From contig JAUYBT010000213.1 of NCBI GenBank assembly GCA_030692905.1, forward strand, positions 1 to 10,667: a DNA stretch of 10,667 bases, written 5' to 3'. Within the stretch, counting starts at the first letter, position 1. Each line of letters opens with the position of its first letter. The DNA comes from Bacteroidales bacterium (GTDB taxonomy: Bacteria > Bacteroidota > Bacteroidia > Bacteroidales > VadinHA17). Of the stretch, positions 1 to 6,532 are shown in pieces. The notes below the pieces were generated by a model. It saw only the letters and a list, made by a program, of their open reading frames with translations, ran no database searches and was not told where the DNA came from. Both the position numbers and the translations under genes were made by a program.

Positions 1-1038
1 GATACTATTATTAATCAGCGCAGTAACTTTGAAAAGGGTAAACCGGTTTATTGTATTTATGTTGCAATCGGACAAAAGGGATCTACAGTTGCCAATATAG
101 CAGCAACTCTTGAAGAACATGGCGCTCTTCAATATACAGTAATTGTTCTTGCAACTGCTGCTGATCCTGCTGCGTCACAGTTCTATGCTCCTTTTGCAGG
201 AGCTGCTATCGGAGAATTTTTCCGCGATACCGGCCGTGATGCACTAATAATTTACGATGACCTTTCAAAACAGGCCGTTTCTTACAGGGAAGTGTCACTT
301 CTGCTTCGTCGTCCACCCGGACGTGAGGCTTACCCCGGAGATATTTTCTACCTGCACTCAAGACTTCTTGAAAGAGCAGCGAAAATAATTGAATCAGATG
401 AAGTTGCACAAAAGATGAACGATCTTCCTGAATCTCTAAGGCACCTGGTAAAAGGAGGAGGATCGCTAACCGCCCTGCCAATAATAGAAACTCAGGCTGG
501 CGACGTGTCAGCCTATATTCCTACTAATGTGATTTCTATCACCGATGGTCAGATATTTCTTGAAACAAATCTTTTCAACGCCGGAGTGCGACCCGCAATT
601 AATGTGGGGATCTCAGTGTCGAGGGTGGGAGGAAATGCCCAGATTAAGTCGATGAAAAAGATCGCCGGAACTCTGAAAGTTGACCAGGCCCAATACCGTG
701 AACTTGAAGCATTCTCTAAGTTCGGTTCCGACCTTGACGCCTCAACTCTGGCAATTCTGAATAAAGGAGCCAAAAACGTTGAAATACTTAAACAGAGACA
801 ATATGCTCCGATGCCGGTCGAAAAACAGATAGCAATAATTTATTGCGGAACAATGGGCCTTTTAAAGGATGTTCCTGTTAGCAAAGTGAAGAGTTTTGAA
901 AGTGAGTTTCTGGAGTATCTCGATCTTAAACACAGAGATGTTCTCGATAACCTTCGTGACGGGATCCTTAACAATGATATTACAAAAATTCTTGAAAAAG
1001 TTGCTTCGGAATTAGTTATAAAATATCGGCCGCAGTAA
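1..1038 (+). CDS. atpA: F1F0 ATP synthase subunit alpha (5' truncated by window edge)
   Basis: The frame is open from base 1, so the gene starts outside the window. 345 codons and the TAA are visible, and about 180-190 N-terminal residues are missing compared with the usual ~510-530, so the Walker A loop is not seen. Visible hallmarks are DTIINQR, YVAIGQKGS, the Walker B strand ALIIYDDLS (bases 241-264), LLLRRPPGREAYPGD, SLTALPIIETQAGDVSA and GISVSRVGG. The Arg of that last motif (bases 622-624) is the alpha arginine finger that reaches into the catalytic site on beta. The protein is the non-catalytic nucleotide-binding subunit of the F1 hexamer on the cytoplasmic face of the membrane. An ATG at 292 lies inside the conserved core (just before SLLLRRPPG) and is not the start. 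atpG follows after 29 bases, so the two are probably cotranscribed. Confidence 0.98.
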   Translation, partial: DTIINQRSNFEKGKPVYCIYVAIGQKGSTVANIAATLEEHGALQYTVIVLATAADPAASQFYAPFAGAAIGEFFRDTGRDALIIYDDLSKQAVSYREVSLLLRRPPGREAYPGDIFYLHSRLLERAAKIIESDEVAQKMNDLPESLRHLVKGGGSLTALPIIETQAGDVSAYIPTNVISITDGQIFLETNLFNAGVRPAINVGISVSRVGGNAQIKSMKKIAGTLKVDQAQYRELEAFSKFGSDLDASTLAILNKGAKNVEILKQRQYAPMPVEKQIAIIYCGTMGLLKDVPVSKVKSFESEFLEYLDLKHRDVLDNLRDGILNNDITKILEKVASELVIKYRPQ

Positions 1039-1067
1039 CCAGGATCAGCTGAATAAATGAATTTTAA

Positions 1068-1952
1068 ATGGCGAATTTAAAAGCAATAAGAATAAGGATA
1101 ACCTCTGTTAAGTCAACCAGGCAGATCACTTCAGCAATGAAGATGGTATCTGCTGCCAAATTGCGGAAAGCTCAGGATAAGATAGTAAGACTTAGGCCAT
1201 ACGCAAATAAATTGCACGAGATACTGGTTGGCCTTTCTCAGAGCCTTGCAGACTCTGAAGTAGACAACATTTATGGAAGGGTATCTCCTTCTGAAAAAGT
1301 TCTTATTGTTGTGATCACTTCTAACAGAGGTCTCTGTGGAGCATTCAATTCCAATGTCATAAAAGAAGCAAGGAGAGTCATTTCCGAAAAATATTATAAC
1401 CAATTCAAAAATGGTAACCTGAAGCTTCTGACGATCGGGAAAAAAGGATTTGATTATTTCAGGAAGCAGAAGGTAAATATGCTTCCCGAACAGAATAACC
1501 TGCTTCATGATCTTTCATTTGATAATGTTGCCCGGGTAGCAGAACAGGTTATGAGCAGTTTTACAGCAGGGGATTTCGATAGGGTGGAGCTGTTCTATAA
1601 CCAATTCAAGAACGCGGCAGTGCAGAACCTGACCAATGAATTATTTCTTCCTGTTGAGGCAGTTCCTGCCGGGAAAGTTAAAACAACACCAGTTGACTAT
1701 ATTTATGAACCCAATCAGGAGGAAATTATTAAAGAGCTAATACCTAAATCCTTAAAGATTCAATTTTATAAAGCAGTTCTCAATTCTTTTGTAGCTGAAC
1801 ATGGTGCACGAATGACCGCAATGCATAAAGCAACTGACAATGCGACAGGGATGATCAGGGATCTGACACTTTTATACAACAAAGCTAGGCAGGCAACAAT
1901 AACAAACCAGATACTCGAGGTTGTTAGTGGCGCAGAAGCGCTTAGAGGTTAA
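1068..1952 (+). CDS. atpG: F1F0 ATP synthase subunit gamma
   Basis: The product has 294 residues, a normal length for gamma, the central rotor stalk that turns inside the alpha3beta3 ring and couples proton flow to ATP synthesis. The N-terminal helix has the typical pattern ending ITSAMKMVSAAKLRKAQ (residues 20-36), the Rossmann-like middle has SNRGLCGAFN (85-94), and the C-terminal helix has ARMTAMHKATDNATGMI and NKARQATITNQI, ending EVVSGAEALRG. The N- and C-terminal helices form the coiled-coil shaft. The chosen ATG gives MANLKAIRIRI, the expected family start. There is no clear Shine-Dalgarno sequence; the upstream bases are A/T-rich, as is common in Bacteroidota. It lies 29 bases after atpA and 35 bases before the prenyl synthase gene, with no terminator visible between, so it belongs to the same transcript. 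Confidence 0.97.
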   Translation: MANLKAIRIRITSVKSTRQITSAMKMVSAAKLRKAQDKIVRLRPYANKLHEILVGLSQSLADSEVDNIYGRVSPSEKVLIVVITSNRGLCGAFNSNVIKEARRVISEKYYNQFKNGNLKLLTIGKKGFDYFRKQKVNMLPEQNNLLHDLSFDNVARVAEQVMSSFTAGDFDRVELFYNQFKNAAVQNLTNELFLPVEAVPAGKVKTTPVDYIYEPNQEEIIKELIPKSLKIQFYKAVLNSFVAEHGARMTAMHKATDNATGMIRDLTLLYNKARQATITNQILEVVSGAEALRG

Positions 1953-1987
1953 TAGTAATTGATTATCAGGATTGTTAAAAAAACATA

Positions 1988-2962
1988 ATGTACAATCACG
2001 CTGATCTTAAAGATTTAGTTGATAAGGCTATAATAAATCTTTCGTATAATACGGAAGCGGGAAAGCTTATTGACCCGGTAAAATATATTCTTTCAATTGG
2101 AGGTAAAAGATTAAGGCCCGTTTTGGCCCTCATGGCGTGCAACCTTTTTAGTGATAAAATTGATGAAGCAGTCATCCCTGCCACGGGGCTGGAGGTGTTT
2201 CATAACTTCACTCTGGTTCATGATGATATAATGGATCAGGCTCCGGTAAGAAGGAATTTCCCAACAGTTCACAGTAAGTGGAACATTAACCAGGCAGTGC
2301 TGTCAGGCGATGTGATGGCATTTATTGCCAATGATTGTTTTTTACAAGCTCCACCCAGGTGTACTTCAAAAGTTTTCAGGGTCTTCAACAAAGCAGCTAT
2401 TGAAGTATGTGTCGGGCAGCAACTTGACATAGACTTTGAAAAAGCAATTATTGTTTCGGAGGATGAATATTTAAGGATGATAGAGCTGAAAACAGCAGTA
2501 CTTTTGGCGGCATCAGCTAAAATTGGTGCTATAATCGGGGGCGCTGATGACAAGGATTCTGAACTTCTTTATGAGTTTGGCAGGAACCTTGGTCTGGCTT
2601 TTCAGATACAGGATGACCTGCTTGACATTTATGGGGATATTAAAGTATTTGGCAAAATTCCGGGAGGAGACATTATTTCAAACAAAAAAACCTTCCTTTT
2701 GGTGAAAGCACTCGAAATCGCATCAGGGGAGCAGCATAAACGGCTTAAGGAACAGTTTGCCATGAAGGAGTTTGATCCGGAGACTAAAGTTAAAAAAGTT
2801 ATTGATTTATATGATCAGCTCAACATTAAAGCTGTTACGGAGAACATTGCTAATGATTATATAAACACAGCCTTCAGTCTGCTTGATAAGATCGGGGCAG
2901 TAAAGGAAAGAAAAAAAGAGCTGGCACAAATTACCTGCTCACTTATAGGAAGAAACAGGTAG
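1988..2962 (+). CDS. Polyprenyl (isoprenyl) diphosphate synthase, trans type
   Basis: A 324-residue all-helical prenyltransferase that condenses isopentenyl diphosphate onto an allylic diphosphate. Visible motifs in order are GGKRLRP (38-44, diphosphate binding), the first Asp-rich motif HDDIMD (Asp79, Asp80, Asp83), a Lys-Thr pair in ELKTA (168-169), the second Asp-rich motif FQIQDDLLD (Asp209, Asp210, Asp213) and GGDIISNKKT (226-235). The two Asp clusters bind Mg2+ and substrate. The first motif is the short DDxxD form, and Phe74 sits five residues before it. In characterised enzymes an aromatic at that position limits chain length, so a short (C15-C20) product is plausible, but this is inference; a longer quinone side-chain precursor is not excluded. 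The gene sits 35 bases after atpG on the same strand, where atpD would follow in a canonical operon. Confidence 0.93.
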   Translation: MYNHADLKDLVDKAIINLSYNTEAGKLIDPVKYILSIGGKRLRPVLALMACNLFSDKIDEAVIPATGLEVFHNFTLVHDDIMDQAPVRRNFPTVHSKWNINQAVLSGDVMAFIANDCFLQAPPRCTSKVFRVFNKAAIEVCVGQQLDIDFEKAIIVSEDEYLRMIELKTAVLLAASAKIGAIIGGADDKDSELLYEFGRNLGLAFQIQDDLLDIYGDIKVFGKIPGGDIISNKKTFLLVKALEIASGEQHKRLKEQFAMKEFDPETKVKKVIDLYDQLNIKAVTENIANDYINTAFSLLDKIGAVKERKKELAQITCSLIGRNR

Positions 2963-2963
2963 T

Positions 2964-3080
2964 CTACATATCTGAATTTTCGTTTTTCTTCATCCAGTCA
3001 ATATTCAGAAGGATTCCCACATTAAGCATAAACTTGTCGAGGGAGTTAAAAACGTAGTGGCTATTAATATCAAACATCAT
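2964..3080 (-). pseudogene. Possible relic of a gene: 38-codon open frame, perhaps an outer-membrane barrel fragment
   Basis: On the minus strand an ATG at 3078-3080 opens a 38-codon frame closed by TAG at 2964-2966. The frame stays open six codons further upstream before an in-frame TAA. The peptide contains FDINSHYVFNSLDKF followed by MLNVGILLNIDW. This alternation of polar and hydrophobic or aromatic residues resembles two neighbouring strands of a Bacteroidota outer-membrane beta-barrel with a short turn. That resemblance is by eye only. It is too short to be a barrel, has no signal peptide, and nothing continuous with it is visible further upstream on the minus strand. It could be a decayed gene end, a true small protein, or chance. 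Confidence 0.25.
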
Positions 3081-3107
3081 TGAAGAGACCGTTGTTTTTT
3101 AATTTTG
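3080..3107 (+). promoter_or_regulatory. Candidate distal promoter, Bacteroidota type (TTG-N17-TAATTTTG)
   Basis: TAATTTTG at 3100-3107 matches the Bacteroidota primary-sigma -7 consensus TAnnTTTG, with TTG at 3080-3082 seventeen bases upstream as a possible -33 element. Transcription from here would give an atpD leader of about 190 bases. The spacing is slightly short of the usual 19-21, and matches like this arise by chance in AT-rich DNA. Confidence 0.3.
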
Positions 3108-3257
3108 TGGTTATTACTTTACATTGAGTCATCGCAATAAAGATAAAAAATTATGAAATATCGGGCAAAGAAAATTTGATAAAGGATTAAAAAAAATGAA
3201 CTTTTTGACAAAACAGAATTTATAAAGCTATTAGTCGGTATGAAACACAAAAATTAT

Positions 3258-3265
3258 TAAATTTG
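3258..3265 (+). promoter_or_regulatory. atpD: Candidate -7 box of the atpD promoter (TAAATTTG)
   Basis: TAAATTTG fits the Bacteroidota TAnnTTTG consensus exactly and lies 38 bases before the atpD start, implying a leader of about 30 bases. No convincing TTTG -33 element is found at the expected 19-21 bases upstream. A TTGACA at 3205-3210 is too far away for this box. The position before an operon-leading gene after a long gap supports it. Confidence 0.45.
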
Positions 3266-3303
3266 TATCTTCTGAAAAAGAATCAAATAAATAACAAAGA
3301 TAT

Positions 3304-4812
3304 ATGACACAGAATATCGGGAAAATCAGCCAGATCATTGGACCAGTGGTTGATGTTAGTTTTGAAAGGCAGGGTTTTGAAATGCCTGATATTTATGATG
3401 CTCTTGAGATAAAAAGGGATGACGGCTCCGTGCTTGTTGTAGAATGCCAGCAACATATAGGTGAAAGAACAGTACGCACAATTGCTATGGACTCGACCGA
3501 TGGACTCCGCAGAGGAATGGATGTCGTTGCAACCGGGTTACCGATTACAATGCCTATCGGAGAACAAATTAAAGGCCGGCTTATGAATGTTATCGGAGAA
3601 GCAATCGACGGCATCGGGCCACTCGATAAAAAGGGAGGATACCCGATCCATCGCAAACCACCAAAATTCGAGGAGCTTTCAACAGAAAAGGAAGTATTGT
3701 ATACCGGTATTAAAGTGATTGACCTTATTGAGCCTTATTCAAAAGGCGGAAAAATCGGACTCTTCGGTGGTGCGGGAGTTGGAAAAACTGTCATTATCCT
3801 TGAACTGATCAATAATATCGCAAAAGCATACTCAGGACTATCTGTTTTTGCAGGAGTAGGAGAAAGAACCAGGGAGGGCAACGACCTTCTTCGTGAGATG
3901 CTTGAAGCAGGGGTTATAACATATGGAAAGGCTTTTCTTGAAAATATGAAATCGGGTGGATGGGATCTTTCAACAGTCGATAAGGATGCTCTTAAGGAAT
4001 CAAAACTGGCTCTCGTGTTTGGCCAGATGAATGAACCCCCCGGAGCAAGGGCAAGGGTTGCTCTGTCGGGACTTTCAGTTGCTGAGCATTTCAGGGACGG
4101 CGATGGAAAAAGCGGAGGAAGGAATATTCTTTTCTTTATGGATAATGTCTTCAGATTTACCCAGGCAGGTTCCGAAGTGTCAGCTCTTCTTGGAAGGATG
4201 CCTTCAGCTGTTGGTTATCAGCCAACACTCGCAACCGAGATGGGGATAATGCAGGAGCGGATTACCTCAACAAAACATGGTTCAATAACCTCTGTTCAGG
4301 CAGTATATGTACCGGCCGACGACCTTACTGACCCTGCCCCCGCTACAACATTTGCCCACCTCGATGCCACGACAGTTTTAAGCAGAAAAATATCTGAACT
4401 TGGTATTTATCCTGCTGTAGATCCACTTGATTCAACATCAAGAATCCTGACTGCAGAAATCGTTGGTGAAGCCCACTATAACTGCGCACAACGGGTAAAA
4501 GAGCTGCTTCAGAGATATAATGAATTACAGGATATTATTGCCATTCTCGGTATAGACGAACTTTCCGAAGAGGATAAACTGGTTGTTCACCGGGCAAGAA
4601 GGGTGCAGAGATTCCTTTCACAGCCCTTTCAGGTTGCTGAACAATTCACAGGTATCAAGGGGGTCTTCGTTTCAATTGAAGATACAATCAAAGGATTCAA
4701 TATGATTATGGATGGTAATGTTGACCGGTATCCCGAATCTGCATTTATGCTTGTCGGTACTATCGAAGACGCAATTGAAAAGGGCGAAAAAATACTTACT
4801 CAGTCAAAATAA
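3304..4812 (+). CDS. atpD: F1F0 ATP synthase subunit beta (catalytic)
   Basis: The product has 502 residues, longer than the ~460 of E. coli beta. This subunit carries the catalytic nucleotide sites of F1. The order is an N-terminal beta-barrel (from GKISQIIGPVVDVSF), the P-loop GGAGVGKT (155-162), the catalytic Glu187 in GVGERTREGND, Walker B ILFFMD (275-280), LLGRMPSAVGYQPTLA (295-310), the adenine-pocket Tyr335 in VYVPADD, SLGIYPAVDPLDSTSR-like residues 366-380, and the DELSEED motif (418-424) at the rotor contact. The extra length is mostly an insertion at about 199-232 (with FLENMKSGGWDLS) between the Glu187 region and FGQMNEPPGAR, plus a short DGDGKSGG loop at 265-272. Both are familiar from Bacteroidota beta subunits. 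The ATG at 3304 gives the normal N-terminus. It leads the second transcription unit. Confidence 0.98.
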   Translation: MTQNIGKISQIIGPVVDVSFERQGFEMPDIYDALEIKRDDGSVLVVECQQHIGERTVRTIAMDSTDGLRRGMDVVATGLPITMPIGEQIKGRLMNVIGEAIDGIGPLDKKGGYPIHRKPPKFEELSTEKEVLYTGIKVIDLIEPYSKGGKIGLFGGAGVGKTVIILELINNIAKAYSGLSVFAGVGERTREGNDLLREMLEAGVITYGKAFLENMKSGGWDLSTVDKDALKESKLALVFGQMNEPPGARARVALSGLSVAEHFRDGDGKSGGRNILFFMDNVFRFTQAGSEVSALLGRMPSAVGYQPTLATEMGIMQERITSTKHGSITSVQAVYVPADDLTDPAPATTFAHLDATTVLSRKISELGIYPAVDPLDSTSRILTAEIVGEAHYNCAQRVKELLQRYNELQDIIAILGIDELSEEDKLVVHRARRVQRFLSQPFQVAEQFTGIKGVFVSIEDTIKGFNMIMDGNVDRYPESAFMLVGTIEDAIEKGEKILTQSK

Positions 4813-4818
4813 TCACCC

Positions 4819-4844
4819 GGATTGGGAAACTTCAATCCTTTAAT
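4819..4844 (+). terminator. Weak hairpin with T-rich tail between atpD and atpC (possible attenuator)
   Basis: GGATTG at 4819-4824 pairs perfectly with CAATCC at 4833-4838. Two G-T wobbles can extend this to an 8-pair stem with an AAAC loop (4827-4830). A T-rich run (4839-4844 and just beyond) follows directly, as in an intrinsic terminator. The stem is short and the T tract is interrupted by A, so read-through into atpC is expected. It begins 7 bases after the atpD stop and ends about 10 bases before the atpC start. It could lower epsilon output relative to beta or protect the atpD 3' end. Confidence 0.4.
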
Positions 4845-4852
4845 ATTTTGTA

Positions 4853-5098
4853 ATGAAAATAGAGATTATCACGCCTGACAAAAAAATATTTGAGGGGGAT
4901 ATTAAATCTGTTAGGGTTCCCGGTAAAAAAGGGTCCTTCCAGGTTTTAAAGGATCACGCCCCAATTATCTCTACGCTTGAAAACGGTTCTGTCATCATGG
5001 TTGACCAGGAGGGTAAGGAGACAATATATGAGATCAATGGAGGCGTGATTGAAGTAAAGGCGAACAAAATAATTCTGCTTGCAGATTCCGTGAGATAA
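4853..5098 (+). CDS. atpC: F1F0 ATP synthase subunit epsilon, short form
   Basis: An 81-residue product matching the N-terminal beta-sandwich of epsilon, which clamps gamma to the c-ring. Typical features are ITPDKKIFEGDIKSVRVPG (6-24), GSFQVLKDHAPIISTLENG (27-45) and EINGGVIEVKANKIILLAD (60-78). The protein ends directly after the sandwich and lacks the ~50-residue C-terminal helix pair that in E. coli and Bacillus can insert into F1 and inhibit ATP hydrolysis. No frameshifted continuation is apparent, because the next gene starts 10 bases later, so this looks like a natural short form. Such short epsilons are usual in Bacteroidota. There is no clear Shine-Dalgarno sequence. It lies 40 bases after atpD. 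Confidence 0.95.
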   Translation: MKIEIITPDKKIFEGDIKSVRVPGKKGSFQVLKDHAPIISTLENGSVIMVDQEGKETIYEINGGVIEVKANKIILLADSVR

Positions 5099-5108
5099 GA
5101 TATATCAA

Positions 5109-6527
5109 ATGATACCTGATGAATTTCGCAAACATGCCCATGAACTGGTCGAATGGATGGCAGACTATATGGAAAATATTGAGAATTATCCGGTAAAATC
5201 ATCGGTAGGGCCCGGCGAAATTTTTAGTAAGATACCCGATAGCCCTCCCACATATCCGGAATCCTTCGACTCTATTATAAAGGATATCGATGAGATAATA
5301 ATGCCGGGGATAACCCACTGGCAGAGTCCGAATTTTTTCGCATATTTTCCTGCAAACACAAGCCCTCCGTCAATCCTTGCAGAAATGCTCATTGCAACTC
5401 TTGGCTCCCAGTGTATGATCTGGGAAACCTCACCGGCAGCAGCAGAACTCGAGGAGAAAATGATGATCTGGCTAAGGGATTTGATCGGGCTTCCTTCCGG
5501 ATTTGAAGGCGTAATCCAGGATACCGCTTCAACTGCTACACTCGCAGCAATAATTACCGCAAGAGAAAAGATCACCAATTTTTCAATTAACAGTGAAGGT
5601 GCTGAACATGCAGGAACCCTTAAAGTATATTGTTCAGATCAGACTCATTCATCTGTTGAAAAAGCTGTAAAAATTTGCGGAATCGGCAGGAAAAACCTGG
5701 TTAAGATATCTGTAAAAGAGGACTTTTCGATGGATCCTGAAAAACTGAAAGAAGCAATCATCCATGACAAAGAAAGCGGACACATTTCTTGCTGTGTGGT
5801 TGCGACAATAGGTACGACAGGAACCACCGCCGTTGATCCTTTAAGGGCTATTGGGGAGATCTGCCGGGAAAATGGTATCTGGCTCCATGTTGACGCCGCG
5901 ATGGCCGGAACAGCCCTTATTCTGCCCGAATTTCAATGGATGCTTGATGGCAGGGAATATATCGACAGTTTTGTTTTCAATCCCCATAAATGGATGTTTA
6001 CCAACTTCGATTGCAGTGCATATTTTGTAAAGGATGTCGGAGCACTCATTAAGACCTTTGAGGTGCTTCCGGAATATCTTAAAACAAGAACCAGAGGTAA
6101 AGTGAATGATTACCGGGATTGGGGTGTCCCTCTCGGACGAAGATTCAGGGCATTAAAACTCTGGAGTGTAATAAGATCATATGGAACAGAAAGACTCCGA
6201 GAAAAATTAAGATATCATATCAGTATTGCCGCCCGGCTTTCAGAAATGATCTCAAAAGAAACTGACTTTGAAATACTTGCCCCTGTTATTATCAGTGTTG
6301 TTTGTTTCCGGTACGTTCCTGCCGGGTATAATAATGATCAGATTAATGCTTTAAATGAAAAGCTGATTCAACAACTTAATGATTCCGGCAGATTATACCT
6401 GAGTCATACGGTCTTATACGGCAAATATACACTCAGGATGGTCACTGCCCAGACAAATGTCACTCTTGAGCATGTTGAAAAGGCATGGGACCTGATAAAG
6501 AAGACTGCCCGAAATTTAAATTTCTGA
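5109..6527 (+). CDS. PLP-dependent group II (aromatic-L-amino-acid) decarboxylase family protein
   Basis: The 472-residue product is full length for this family (animal DOPA decarboxylase is ~480). Visible landmarks are GITHWQSPNFFAYFPA (67-82), GVIQDTASTATL (134-145), His180 in SDQTHSSV (stacks on the PLP ring), Asp262 in HVDAAMAG (pairs with the PLP nitrogen), Lys294 in FNPHKW (Schiff base), and Tyr335 in VNDYRDWGVPLGRRFR on the mobile loop. In this family Tyr at that loop position marks decarboxylases, while Phe is found in plant acetaldehyde synthases, so decarboxylation to an amine is the better prediction. The substrate (tryptophan, tyrosine, phenylalanine or DOPA) cannot be read from the sequence. 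The enzyme should be cytoplasmic; no signal peptide is seen. It starts 10 bases after atpC, so cotranscription with atpDC is likely. It ends 5 bases from the convergent gene's stop. Confidence 0.92.
   Translation: MIPDEFRKHAHELVEWMADYMENIENYPVKSSVGPGEIFSKIPDSPPTYPESFDSIIKDIDEIIMPGITHWQSPNFFAYFPANTSPPSILAEMLIATLGSQCMIWETSPAAAELEEKMMIWLRDLIGLPSGFEGVIQDTASTATLAAIITAREKITNFSINSEGAEHAGTLKVYCSDQTHSSVEKAVKICGIGRKNLVKISVKEDFSMDPEKLKEAIIHDKESGHISCCVVATIGTTGTTAVDPLRAIGEICRENGIWLHVDAAMAGTALILPEFQWMLDGREYIDSFVFNPHKWMFTNFDCSAYFVKDVGALIKTFEVLPEYLKTRTRGKVNDYRDWGVPLGRRFRALKLWSVIRSYGTERLREKLRYHISIAARLSEMISKETDFEILAPVIISVVCFRYVPAGYNNDQINALNEKLIQQLNDSGRLYLSHTVLYGKYTLRMVTAQTNVTLEHVEKAWDLIKKTARNLNF
6511..6524. 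repeat. Perfect 14-base palindrome at the convergent gene ends
   Basis: GAAATTTAAATTTC reads the same on both strands. It covers the last codons of the decarboxylase gene and ends 3 bases before its last base. It is entirely A/T apart from the end pair, so it would form only a weak hairpin. No other terminator is visible between the two convergent genes. Confidence 0.5.
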
Positions 6528-6532
6528 ACAGA

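Larger units (their letters stand above)
2963..3303. other. AT-rich intergenic region between the prenyl synthase gene and atpD
   Basis: This 341-base gap is the longest gene-free stretch in the window and breaks the ATP synthase gene order. Three things can be seen. Near the left end a minus-strand open frame could be a relic. Two TAnnTTTG boxes on the plus strand are candidate promoters for atpD. Between them lie three tiny plus-strand ATG frames (3153-3179, 3196-3225, 3240-3260) of 6-9 codons, which look accidental. I see no strong G+C-rich terminator after the prenyl synthase gene, no tRNA-like structure and no riboswitch that I recognise. Confidence 0.7.

Noticed and set aside
1395..1609. 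A 14-base direct repeat (TATAACCAATTCAA) at 1395-1408 and 1596-1609 inside atpG.
   Set aside because: Both copies are in frame in normal conserved-length gamma sequence and code for YNQF(K); coincidental reuse of the same residues and codons is the simplest explanation.
3205..3234. E. coli-like promoter with TTGACA at 3205-3210 and TATTAG 18 bases later.
   Set aside because: The Bacteroidota primary sigma factor does not use this consensus, and the -10 match is poor.
3153..3260. Three tiny ATG frames (6-9 codons) upstream of atpD as possible leader peptides.
   Set aside because: Such frames are expected by chance in AT-rich DNA. They show no regulatory codon runs and no paired attenuator structure.
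4031..4249. A 72-codon plus-strand frame inside atpD.
   Set aside because: It overlaps the highly conserved beta subunit core in another frame and has no independent start signals.
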